From the NCBI GenBank assembly GCA_033085395.1, contig JANQBS010000575.1, forward strand, positions 1 to 13,365: DNA of 13,365 nt. Reading direction: 5' to 3'. This document shows positions 1 through 9,470 of the stretch, piece by piece; position 1 is the first letter of the stretch; every line of letters begins with the position of its first letter. The DNA comes from Xanthoparmelia taractica (Eukaryota > Ascomycota > Lecanoromycetes > Lecanorales > Parmeliaceae). A program made the translations under genes and the position numbers. The notes below the pieces were generated by a model that was not told the origin of the DNA, did no database searches, and saw only the letters and a list, made by a program, of their open reading frames with translations.

Positions 1-1839
1 ATCGAATAATAGCGAGAATAATAATAATAATTTTCTCTCTATCTTACGAAATAAGCTTCGTAATTAAAAATATTAATTTAATTTATAGAAATATAATAGC
101 GTATTTATTATAATTAAACTTATAGTATTAACAAAGTAATTAAACGATATTATCGTTATAGATACTTAAGTTATAAACTTAAATAAGAGATTACTCGATA
201 GATAGATACGTATTTTAAATATTATAATATTATCTTAATTTTTAATTTATTAGAATTTAAAGTTAAAGAGATTTTATTTAAAGTTACGAGAATTAATAAT
301 AATATAATTACTTAAATTATAATATAAGAACGCTTTCGTTGCTAATAAAGAGTAATATTAGAGATACGCTATTAAGTAGAATAAGCTTTCGAAATAAGAA
401 ATCGATAAGAATAAACTACTACGTCGTAATCTCGTAGTCTATATTTCTAACGATTCTATTATAAAGAAAGAGATTCTTTATATAAATTATAATAATTTTA
501 ATATTAGATATTTCTCGCGTAAACGTATTAAAGAGAATATTAGATTTAAATATTATTAATCGAGTATAACAATTAAAATAGCGAATTATATTCGCACTTA
601 TCTCGATTATTAACGAATACGAGTTTATTATTATAAGTCTTATAACGAGCTAATATTAATTTCACTAGATAACGTAAATTTATTTTATATTATAATAATA
701 AACTTTATTATAAATCTATTATCTATAAGAGATTTCTATATTAGTAAGATTTATAATACTATCTTAATTTTAATAGATAAACTTACGAAGTATATAATAT
801 ATATAGCGATTATAAAAGATTTAAAAGTAGATAAACTTATTAATATTATATAACGAGAGTTTATATTATTACGTGATATAATACGTAACTTAATTTTAGA
901 TCGAGACTTACTATTTATACGCAAGTTCTAAATAACGCGATATTAATATTTAAATACGAAGCGTAGACTTAGTATTACTTTTTATTCTTAAAAAGATAAT
1001 TAGATTAAGAGATAAAATTAAATTCTTGAATATTATTTATAAGTATATTATAATTATAAATAAAATAATTAATTCGAAATATTATTAATAACTACGTTTA
1101 TATATAATAATAGTATTTATATAAATATAAATAAAATCTTATAAGAATTATTAATAAGATATATAATAGATTTAAAAAATGCTTCTAAGAATATAATCTT
1201 AAGAAAAAAAGTATCGCTTATTATAAAGCGAGTAGAATAATTATAAGATACTAAAACGTATCTAAAAGAATTATAGAAGCGTTCAAGCGAGTTACGAATT
1301 AATAAGTTAAGTATTATAATAATAATTATAAGATTATTACTTTTTAAGAGAGAGATAAAGTATTATTACGAAGCTTAAATATATATATTTCGCGATTAAT
1401 GAAGAAATTTAATTATAAATAGCTTGAATCTTTCGAAGTGCTTAAGAAAATAAATACGTAGACTTATAAGCTAGATCTCTTTGCTAAATATAAAAGAATT
1501 TATTTTATATATTATATATCGTTATTAGAATTATAATATTCGCGAGATAATAATTTAAAGTTATAAGTAATCTTAATTAATAAAGAAGAGAAATATAAGA
1601 TCGAAAGAGTATTAGATAAAAGAATTCGTAAGAGCGAAATTAAGTATCTTATTAATTAAAAAGACTTCTTATCTTATAAAGCTTTATAAAAATTAATAAA
1701 GTATCTCGAAAATATTAAGAACGTAATTAAGAATTTCGATCGAGTAAAGAAGTTATATAAATTAATATTTAAGATAAAATAAAAAATATAATTATTATAG
1801 AAAGTTAAGAAATAAGAAAGATTACGAAAGAAAAGATAA
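1..1839 (+). pseudogene. Ty3/gypsy chromovirus Pol, C-terminal part (integrase + chromodomain), RIP-inactivated (element A)
   Basis: This is a degraded retrotransposon polyprotein, cut by the left window edge. Bases before about 420 are probably the linker after RNase H. The integrase zinc-binding region is about 480-620; its CxxC pair now reads TYLDY (Tyr at 599-601 and 608-610, TGY to TAY). The catalytic core is about 680-1130. The first Asp codon is AAC at 701-703, the second Asp survives as GAT at 899-901 in LILDRDLLF, and the Glu codon 36 codons later is AAG at 1007-1009, so the D-35-E spacing is exact but two of three residues are lost. This part is in the frame of base 2. By about 1350 the frame has moved by one base to that of base 1, which carries the GPY/F region (about 1402-1440) and FAKYKRIYFIYYISLLEL. 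A chromodomain follows at about 1585-1770 (EEKYKIERVLDKRIRKSEIK, then YLIN*KDF). A Lys/Arg-rich tail ends near 1839. The family is clear; the exact lineage is not. Confidence 0.87.
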
Positions 1840-2846
1840 TAATAACAATAGAGAATTTATAGAGAATTTATTTTAATTTATAAATTAGATATATATAGCT
1901 ATTCTTAAATCGAAGACTTATATATATATAATTATTTAACGCGTCGAAGCGCTTTATATAACGAAAAAAACGATAATTATAAGAATCGTATTTAAACTTA
2001 ATTATAGTATTATTTAATATTAATTAAAACGTTCTTTTAAGATAAAAAGTAAATATTTTTATTAAAAATAATCGTCGATAAACGAAAGAAAATAGCGATA
2101 AAGAAAAGAAAAGTAGCGATAGCGTTATAAGCGCGTAAAACGTTTACTTCTATTAATTAAATTCTTAAATTTATAAATTAAGATTATTTTACTCTTTTAC
2201 GTAGCGAGATAAAGGCGAATAAATAGAAAAGTAGTTATAGTCGTAAATATTATAGCTTAATAATAAAGAGAGAGGGAATTTAATATATAAGCGTGCTCGT
2301 CGCGAAAATAGCGATTATATTTACGCTAATAAGAGTTAGTAGAAGATATAAGATATATCGCGATTTAATTACGCGTAAGAGCGCGAATATAATAAAGTTA
2401 AATAACTTCGTATATATTAGCGAAATCTTTTAATAAAATATTACTTTTTTCTTATAATTAATATATATTTAATAAAAATATAAAGACGAATATAACTATT
2501 TTTCTTATTAGCTAAGTATCTCTTTAAAGTAGTCTCGAATATTTATAAGTAGAAGCGAGAATAGAAATAGAAGTAGAAGTAAGAATAGAGATAAAAATAG
2601 AAGTTAGAATAAAAATAGTAATAAGAGTAAAAGTAGAAGTAGAGACGATAATAGAGATAGCTATACTTTATATTAATTAGAAATCTCGTATTATTATATA
2701 TTAATTTATTAAATAATTTAAGAAAGCGTTTATTAAGATCGCGACGATAAGAAGTTAAGAAAACGAATATTATTAATATTATTAATATACTTCTTATAAA
2801 GTTCGCTCTTTTTCGTAATTAACTACGTATATTTAATAAGCTCTTA
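1840..2846. other. Unassigned RIP-degraded DNA between the element A Pol and inverted-repeat element 1
   Basis: No recognisable domain was found on either strand. By position it could hold the 3' untranslated region and LTR of element A, or the 5' part (LTR or gag) of the element downstream. One Lys/Ser/Asp-rich stretch at about 2070-2130 has few stops on the + strand, but I do not recognise it. The repeat at 2547-2660 is listed separately. The CA/TG depletion matches the flanking Pol remnants, so this is also former repeat DNA. Confidence 0.5.
2547..2660 (+). repeat. Purine-rich short-unit repeat, possibly a RIP-converted Gln-rich or Ser/Arg-rich coding repeat
   Basis: Seen: the + strand is almost entirely A and G with T at regular spacing (units such as AGAAGTAGAAGT and AGAATAG). 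In the frame starting at 2547, 18 of 38 codons are TAG or TAA and all the others but one encode Lys, Glu or Arg. In the frame starting at 2548 it reads as Ser/Arg/Asn/Lys-rich with one stop. Inference: if RIP turned CAG and CAA into TAG and TAA, the first frame was an alternating Gln and charged-residue repeat. If the second frame was used, it was an RS/RN-rich tail. The sequence alone does not decide between them. Confidence 0.6.
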
Positions 2847-2854
2847 CGTATAAT
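2847..2854. repeat. 8-bp target-site duplication, left copy (CGTATAAT)
   Basis: CGTATAAT lies directly left of the inverted-repeat element and is repeated exactly at 3278-3285 directly right of it. The match can be read as 12 bp if the terminal TA is given to the target, but element 2 supports the 8-bp reading. Confidence 0.85.
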
Positions 2855-3277
2855 TACGAGTCGGAAAGGTGTGGTATCTGTTAAACATAGTCGGCTTTAA
2901 CTTTTTTTCAACTTTTTTAAAAAAAATTATATCTTTTTAATCTATTTATAGAATTTTATAATTATATAAGCGTTCGCTTAAGCTTTTTACGTATTCTTAG
3001 AATATAAAAAAATATCACGTAATATATTTATTAAAAATCCAATGGGAGTATGGGATATCCTATATCTTTCGATATGGTATTGTCACGAACGAATGGACGT
3101 GTAGTGGGATTGACTGCTTCCATTGTTCAAATATGCTACGAATGCTCTGAAAACTCTTCTCCGGAGCAACACTGATCCACACCGGCTTGGCATTCGGAGA
3201 GCAGATACCAAAACCGTGACAGGTATTCGAAAAACTGGTCCCATACCATCAAATATACCACACCTTTCCGACCCGTA
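2855..3277. mobile_element. Non-autonomous hAT-like inverted-repeat element (MITE), copy 1
   Basis: A 423-bp element. The left end TACGAGTCGGAAAGGTGTGG and the reverse complement of the right end TACGGGTCGGAAAGGTGTGG match at 22 of the first 23 bases; the one mismatch is a G-to-A transition. Exact 8-bp duplications flank it. No ORF of useful length is present, so a transposase would have to act in trans. An 8-bp duplication with short TIRs fits the hAT superfamily best; P-like families also make 8-bp duplications. The interior is two-part: about 2896-3035 is AT-rich, while about 3036-3277 is GC-richer with many CA and TG, unlike the DNA around it. It probably inserted after its target was RIP-mutated, or is too short or too rare to be a good RIP substrate. 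Confidence 0.87.
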
Positions 3278-3285
3278 CGTATAAT
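3278..3285. repeat. 8-bp target-site duplication, right copy (CGTATAAT)
   Basis: Identical to 2847-2854, directly right of the TIR end at 3277. Confidence 0.85.
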
Positions 3286-3419
3286 TAAAAAGTATCGCGA
3301 AAAGCTTTTTAAAGTAGAGTAAAGTATTTCTTTAAATATTTATTATAAATAAAATTAATTTAGCTAAGCGACTTTTAATCTTACTTAATTATTATCTTAA
3401 TTAATATATATATATCGCT

Positions 3420-3450
3420 ATTACGATAATATATAGCTCGCTATCGTAAT
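3420..3450. repeat. Perfect 9-bp inverted repeat with 13-base loop
   Basis: ATTACGATA at 3420-3428 pairs with TATCGTAAT at 3442-3450. It lies in RIP-degraded AT-rich DNA where short palindromes arise easily, so a function is doubtful. Confidence 0.5.
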
Positions 3451-3597
3451 ATTACGCTAGAAATAATAAAAGGTTAAATAATAGATAATAAGAAAAGTCT
3501 AGCACTTACTATTAATATTATTATTAATATTATTATTATTATTATTAGAAAAGAAAGTAAGTGAGATTTTTATATTTTATTAGCGTAATTTTCGCGC

Positions 3598-3726
3598 TAT
3601 TATAATAATAGAATAATAACGTATTATAATAGAATAATAGCGATAATAGCGTATTATAATAAAATAATAGCGATAATAGTATATTATAATAGCGATAAAA
3701 GTATATTATAATAAAATAATAGCGAG
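3598..3726. repeat. Minisatellite with a unit of about 30 bp
   Basis: Two clean 30-base units lie at 3621-3650 and 3651-3680 (GTATTATAATARAATAATAG then CGATAATAGY). A shortened unit follows at 3681-3701, and partial units at 3598-3620 and 3702-3726. Differences between units are mostly A/G or C/T, as RIP would leave. It sits upstream of the element B Pol, in what may be its LTR, leader or a low-complexity part of gag. The units are directly adjacent with no spacers, so it is not a CRISPR array. Confidence 0.8.
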
Positions 3727-4439
3727 TACGTATTCTATTAATTAAGATAATAATAATCGTAGTCGCGCTATTACGATTTTAATATATAATTATATTAAAA
3801 TAATTAAGATAGTCTAAACGTAAATAATTTAAAGTTAATAGCGCGATATATATTAGAAAAGATTATATTATAATTAATAATAATTAATAAATATAATTCT
3901 AATGAACTCGTAAGTACTTAATTATAATATATAATTAAGATAAGATTTAGAGATTAAATCTTTTAAGAGAAAAAGTAATTATAAAAGCGAAAGCACTTAA
4001 TATAAATTAATAGAGCTCGCATAACTCGCTTATTAGACTATAAGCTACGTAGTAGAGACGAGTATTTAATATATTTAGCGAAAGTCTTAAATACTCGCGA
4101 ATTTTCTTTTTCTTTTTTTCTTTCTTAGTTATTAATTTACTTAGTAATTTAATTAATTATTCTAGTATCTACGTTTCTTAATCTCGCTAATTATCTAGCT
4201 ACTACGTAGCTTTATTAAAAAGAGACCTTGCTATCTCACATTAAGTTATATTAATTATATATATCGCTTAATCTTAAGACGACGTAATAATAATTTAAAG
4301 TTAATACTTATAATTTATAGATTAAAGAATTAATTAAATTTACTTAATATCTCGAGCGAGAGTCTAATATATTTATTATTATATACGCTATAACAATATA
4401 TAATAAATAGAAAGATATTTATAGCTTAAAGTTTTCTTA

Positions 4440-7400
4440 GAAATTATTAGAGTTTAATATCGTTTTTTTAATAAAAAAATTAATATTTTATTTATACTAA
4501 AGTAGAGAGATTATATTATTAAGATTAAGATTAAAAAAGAGTTATCTTAAATAAAGTTATTAAAACTATAACGCTATCTTAAAGATATATTTTAGAAAAA
4601 TTAGATTCGATATTTAATCTTCTTTATTAACGTATCGATTCATTTTATTTTAAAGAAGAATAATAATTTATATCTCTATATTAATTATCGAGACTTAAAT
4701 ACGATAATAATAAAGAATCGCTATTCGCTTTCTCTAATCATTAAAATATTAGATCGCTTATATAATTTTAAAGTATTTATAAAGTTAAATCTTAAGAATA
4801 TTTATTATAGAATTTAAATTAAGGAAAACGATAAGTAAAAAACTACGTTTCGTACTCGCTACGATTACTTTAAGTATTTAATAATATCTTTTAAACTCGC
4901 TAATATCTTAATTATATTTTAAGCGTATATTAATAAAGCTCTTATTAATCTAATAGATATAACGTATATAATATATTTAAATAATATTTTTATTTATAGC
5001 GCTAAGTCGATAAAGTATTAATAATATATTAAATAAGTACTTAAGCGATTACGCTAGTTCTAGCTATATATTAATTTACAGTAATATTAATTTTTTATCG
5101 AAAGAATCGAGTTTCTAGATTTTATTATTTTTATTAATAGTATAGCGATAGATTAAAAGCGAGTAATAATTATTAAAAATTAATTTAGATTAAAGAGCTT
5201 TTAAGACGTATAAGTTTTTTTAAACTTTATAAATTTTTATCGACGCTTTATTTATATATATTTCGTTATTATAGCGTGTCTTATTAAATTATCTAAGAAT
5301 AATAAGAATAATAAGAAATTAAAGTTCTTTAAATAACTTAATAATATAAAAGAAGCGTTTTAATCGCTTTAAGATACGTTTTCTAATATATTATTTCTAT
5401 AATATTTTATTCTAAAAAAGAAATTACGCTTAAAAATAAATACTTCGAATTTTAATCTTAGAACTATACTTATATAATTAAATAATAATTATTATTAGCG
5501 CTTTATAGTATTTTAGTCTAGAAAAATAATTTTAGCGAAGTAAAATTATAAAACTTATAATTAAGAATTACTCGTTATTATTATAATAATAAAATAATAA
5601 CGATATTATCTTAAAGATTGTATATTTTATATCGAAGTATAGATTAATTATAATAATCTTAAGAGATTTTTTAAGTAAAAAGAACTTAACTTTAAATAAA
5701 ATAAATAAACGCTAAAGTTAATTATTTTTCATTTTAAAATTTTTTATTAAATTAGAAAATTAAATCTAATTAATATATCTTTACGACGATTTAATTATAA
5801 AGATTCTTCGTCGCTAAATATTAAGTTATTATTAATATTATAAAATAAATTTATACTTTAAATAAACGTTAAGTTATTATAAATAAATAAGAAGTTAATA
5901 ATAATTATAGCGTTCGTATTTTAAATTATAGATATTTAGATAATTATTTTAAAAAGAGAGATTAAGATTACGTCTAAGACTACGTATAAGAAACTATAAA
6001 GATTACTAAAGATATTAATTCGAGAGTTATAATCTTATAATAATTAGATACGCTTATTTTATATAGATATTGATACGTCTTCAAAGCGACGTTTTAAACG
6101 TAGTCTAAGCTAGACTTTAAACTCTAAGAGATTGTTACGTTATAATAATCGTTTTTTTATATTAATAAATATTATCTTAAGAGAAGAATTTATTAATAAA
6201 TATTATAATAATTTATTAATTAGATATTTTAGCGCTACGAAGACGTATAAGCTTTTTATCTATAAATATTCTTAAAAGAGATACTTAAAAGAGATTATAT
6301 AGTATATTAAGATTTACAATATCTATTAGCGAACTAAGTTATCGCGCTATTAATTATATAGTAAGCTTAGTTTATTCTTTATTACTATAAAGTTATAGAA
6401 GAAGCTTTTTATAGACTTTATTACGAGCTTATTATCTAATAAGCTTAAGAACGTTATCTATAACGCTATATTAGTAATAATAAATCGATTTATAAAAATA
6501 ATTAGATATATTTCTATTAATATTATAATCGATATCGCTACGCTAGCGAAAGTATTTTATTATAAAATAGTATATCGCTATAATATATTAAATAGTATTG
6601 TTAGCGATCAAGACTTTATATTTATTAATAGCTTTTAATTTATTATTTATTTTTATTTAAAGATTAAGTAGCATCTAAGTATTATATTTTATTTATAAAT
6701 AAATAGATAAATAAAGCGATAAAATTAAGTATTAGAATATTTTTTACGTATATTTATTAATATATAGTAAATTAATTAGATTAAATTATTACTCGTAATA
6801 GAATTTATATATATAAATAATTAATATTTCTCTATTAAAATAATAATATTTTTCTTAATATATAATTATTATTTTAAAATTCGTTAAAAAGTTAAAAATA
6901 ATTTCATTAAAGAAAAAATATTCGCTATAAATAAAAGAATAGAAAAGTTATAAGTATTAAGAGATAAGATTATAGAGCGTCTTTATAGCGTTATTAAATC
7001 TTAAATTAAGTAATATAATATATTGTATTAGTCTTAAAGTTATAAGATAGATAATTTAATAATATTAATAATTAAAAATCTTAAATAGAAACGTTTAAGT
7101 AAGAAGTTATCTTATAAATTTATAGATCTCTTTTAAATTATAAATAAAATAGACGTATAAACGTATTATCTTCTTCTATCTTCGATCTATAGAATTTATA
7201 TTATCTTTTATATATTATTATTTAAGTCTTATTATTATCGCGAAAGCGACGATATATCGAATATCTTTATATAATTTTTAGAACTTATTAATAATAATAA
7301 GATATAAAAAATAAAAGAAATTAATAATAAGATTTAAGAATAAGAAAGACGTTTAATATAAAATTAAATAGATTAATTAGAGTAAAGAGTATAATTAATA

Positions 7401-7458
7401 GATATTAGACGAAGATATTCTTAATACTAGCGAATTAATTAAAGTCTATAATAAGTAA
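4440..7458 (+). pseudogene. Ty3/gypsy chromovirus Pol (RT, RNase H, integrase, chromodomain), RIP-inactivated (element B)
   Basis: A degraded retrotransposon polyprotein, mostly in one frame (codons starting at multiples of 3), with many TAA/TAG stops. RT is about 4500-5060: NYRDLN at 4683-4700, KLNLKN around 4782-4799 (Asp to Asn at 4788-4790), TTFRTRYDYFKYL around 4850, and YLNNIFIYS at 4974-5000, where both Asp of the YLDD box read Asn. RNase H is about 5250-5700, with SRK at 5517-5525 and ELL at 5565-5573. The integrase CxxC reads YNIY (6315-6326). Its core keeps Asp at 6414-6416 (FIDFIT) and 6606-6608 (SIVSDQDF), but the Glu codon is AAG at 6714-6716, at exact D-35-E spacing. The GPY/F region is about 7107-7160. 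The frame shifts by one base near 7255-7265. The chromodomain runs about 7300-7458, ending ILDEDILNTSELIKVYNK before TAA. Sequence and spacing differ from element A, so this is a separate family. The start is approximate; gag and protease were not recognised. Confidence 0.92.
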
Positions 7459-7680
7459 TCGATTAATAAGTGAAAGTTTTAAAATAATAAGCTCGATTTT
7501 AATAAGTTTAATTAATTATATAAGATATCGCGTAGTAAGCGAAGATAATATTATAAGACTTAAATATTTATTAATAATTATTATATTTAGAAATAGTATT
7601 TAAGTTATAAGCGCGCTCTTTTATATTTATTATAATAGATATATATATTATAGAAATAATTTTATTAGTTACTATTTATA
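7459..7680. other. Stop-rich degraded DNA after the element B chromodomain
   Basis: Frequent TAA/TAG in all + frames and no recognisable motif. It may be the 3' untranslated region or the start of the 3' LTR of element B. Two short matches to the region upstream of element B (18 bp at 7679-7696 versus 3674-3691, and 11 bp at 7713-7723 versus 3724-3734, in the same order) hint at paired LTRs, but the sequence is so AT-rich that chance is possible. Confidence 0.35.
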
Positions 7681-7844
7681 ATAGTATATTATAATAAAGA
7701 TTTATTATATTAGAGTACGTATTATTAATATAGACGTCTTTTATTTAAAGTAGTTATTAAAGAACTATTTAAGAGTTTAACGCTAGCGCTATTATTCGAA
7801 GAAGATCGTTATTTAAGAATCTATCGTCTTATCGAAGTTAGTCT

Positions 7845-7865
7845 AGATCGCTCTATTAGCGATCT
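7845..7865. repeat. Perfect 8-bp hairpin, 5-base loop
   Basis: AGATCGCT at 7845-7852 and AGCGATCT at 7858-7865 are exact reverse complements around CTATT. It lies inside the unidentified reading frame. No U-run follows, so it is not a bacterial-type terminator; significance unknown. Confidence 0.5.
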
Positions 7866-7995
7866 ATTTCTTTATTATTATATAAGCGATATTTCTTATA
7901 AAAATATTTTTAAAATTAAAATCGAATTTAGCGTTTCTTAAAGAGGACGTCTTATTTTTTTTTTAAATTTTCTCTTTATATTAATAAAGACTCTT

Positions 7996-8016
7996 AAGCT
8001 TCTTCTTTAGAAGCTT
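7996..8016. repeat. Perfect 8-bp hairpin, 5-base loop
   Basis: AAGCTTCT at 7996-8003 pairs with AGAAGCTT at 8009-8016 around TCTTT. It follows a poly-T run at about 7955-7966. It is similar in size to the hairpin at 7845-7865 but unrelated in sequence; possibly chance. Confidence 0.45.
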
Positions 8017-9462
8017 ATTTATTCTCTTTAATTTCTTAATACGCTTATTTATTATCTAAAGCTATTACGATAAGATAATAATTATAGCGAGATTAGTTGA
8101 AGTCGTCGCTATTATTTTATTCTATAACTTATATTATTAAGTAATCTTTTCATCGAGCTTTACTTAATAATAAGATAATTAAATAGATTATTTATCGCGA
8201 CGATAACGTTATATTAATTTTTTTATTTTTATCTAAAGATAAGAGAGAATCTTAATATAATAATTAATATTATATTTTTCGATTTAATAGTAATTATAGA
8301 GAGAAAATTTATTTTAAATATAAGTATTATTATTTTAATAGAAGTAAGTTTTATAAGATAGAGTAAATACTATTATATATTAATATATAACGTCGTAGCG
8401 CTAAGGAACTTACTATTACTATTAATATTATTATTATTAATAAAGTTATTATACGTTAATATATATTTATAATATATTATTACTACTAAAAAGAGATTTA
8501 AAGATACTTATAAAAGTAGAGAGATATTATAATAAGATATAATTATCGATATATTAGTAATAATACTTTTATAATAAAGAAAAGTTTAAATTAAGTATTT
8601 ATAAGAGAGATAGAAGATATTATAAAGAAGAGAAAAAAAGTAATAGAGAATAATAATTTTTTTATTAATATTATTTTTATTAATAATATTATTAATTAGA
8701 TAGCGCTCTTACTATCGTTTTAAAGTAATTAAAAATTTTAATCTAATCGTCGCTAGCGATAGTTCTAAATTTATTAATAATAATAAGATATTATCGTTAC
8801 GCGAGCGCGATACTACGCGTTACTATCTATTAATATTATTTACGCGATACTTTAATATCTTAAAGAGTTTATTTTATAATTATTATATAAAAGAGTTATA
8901 GAATTAATATTAGATATAATTAATATATTTATATTATTATAAGCTAGCGATATATAAGAATTATATATTAATAAGAATACGAAGTCTTAATTAGATTATT
9001 TATATACGCGATATCGCGAAGTCTAGAAAGATACTTTAAATACGCGCTATAGAATTGTTATTATTAATATTTTATAACTATAATACTAAGAGTAGCGCTA
9101 TAACAATATATTTTTATAATCTAGCTTATTAATATAGCTATAGTCTAATACTCTTAGAAGTAATTAATTTTATCTATTGAATACTTATTATATTAATGAA
9201 AGTTTAATAAATAATATAATATCGCGATTATCGCGAGTATAGTTCTATTTTAAATCGCTATTAAGCGCTATCGAAACGATATTATAATAAATAACTCTTT
9301 TTTCTTATATTTTTTAATAGATTTAAAGAATTTTTAATAAGTATTTATAGACGTCTTTTTAGCGATATTTTAATATATTTAAACTTCTAGAAATTAAAGT
9401 CTAGAAGAGAAAATAATTATTAGATATTAGATCTATATACGTCTTAGCGCCGCTATATTAAA

Positions 9463-9470
9463 TATATAGA
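9463..9470. repeat. 8-bp target-site duplication, left copy (TATATAGA)
   Basis: TATATAGA directly precedes the TIR at 9471 and recurs exactly at 10504-10511 after the right TIR. Confidence 0.85.

Larger units (their letters stand above)
3286..4439. other. Unassigned RIP-degraded DNA upstream of the element B Pol
   Basis: By position this should hold the 5' LTR, leader and gag/protease part of element B, but I could not recognise a capsid, zinc-knuckle or protease motif. It holds the inverted repeat at 3420-3450, the (TTA)n tract at about 3509-3548 flanked by CACTTAC (3503-3509) and GTAAGTG (3557-3563), the 30-bp minisatellite at 3598-3726, and a pyrimidine tract at about 4100-4127. The 690 or so bases between the minisatellite and the RT linker look short for a full gag plus protease, so a deletion, or an origin that crosses element 1, is possible. 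Confidence 0.45.
7681..9470 (+). pseudogene. Unidentified degraded reading frame, left part (interrupted by element 2)
   Basis: I do not recognise the product. The + frame with codons starting at 7681, 7684 and so on has far fewer stops than a neighbouring frame: between 7741 and about 8360 I count about 9, against about 20 in the frame starting one base earlier. A 65-codon stretch (8704-8898) has none. Readable segments include EDRYLRIYRLIEVSLDRSIS (7801-7860) and SLRERDTTRYYLL near 8800. Stops are almost all TAA/TAG. The frame reaches 9470 and continues at 10512 once element 2 and one target copy are removed. It starts shortly after the element B chromodomain and in that domain's final frame, so it could be a 3' extension of element B, an accessory ORF, or a separate repeat. 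A - strand origin is not excluded. Confidence 0.35.

Noticed and set aside
3136..3249. 37-codon ORF on the - strand inside element 1
   Set aside because: Far too short, no transposase motif, and present only because this part of the element escaped RIP.
2845..3289. 12-bp direct repeat TACGTATAATTA read as a 12-bp target duplication
   Set aside because: Element 2 matches over exactly 8 bp when the TIR starts at TA, so the extra TA on each side belongs to the element ends.
3598..3726. Regular 30-bp repeats that could suggest a CRISPR array
   Set aside because: Units are directly adjacent without unique spacers, and the context is a eukaryotic retroelement.
7845..8016. Hairpins as transcription terminators
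   Set aside because: The setting is fungal nuclear DNA, no U-run follows the stems, and short palindromes are common in TA-rich sequence.
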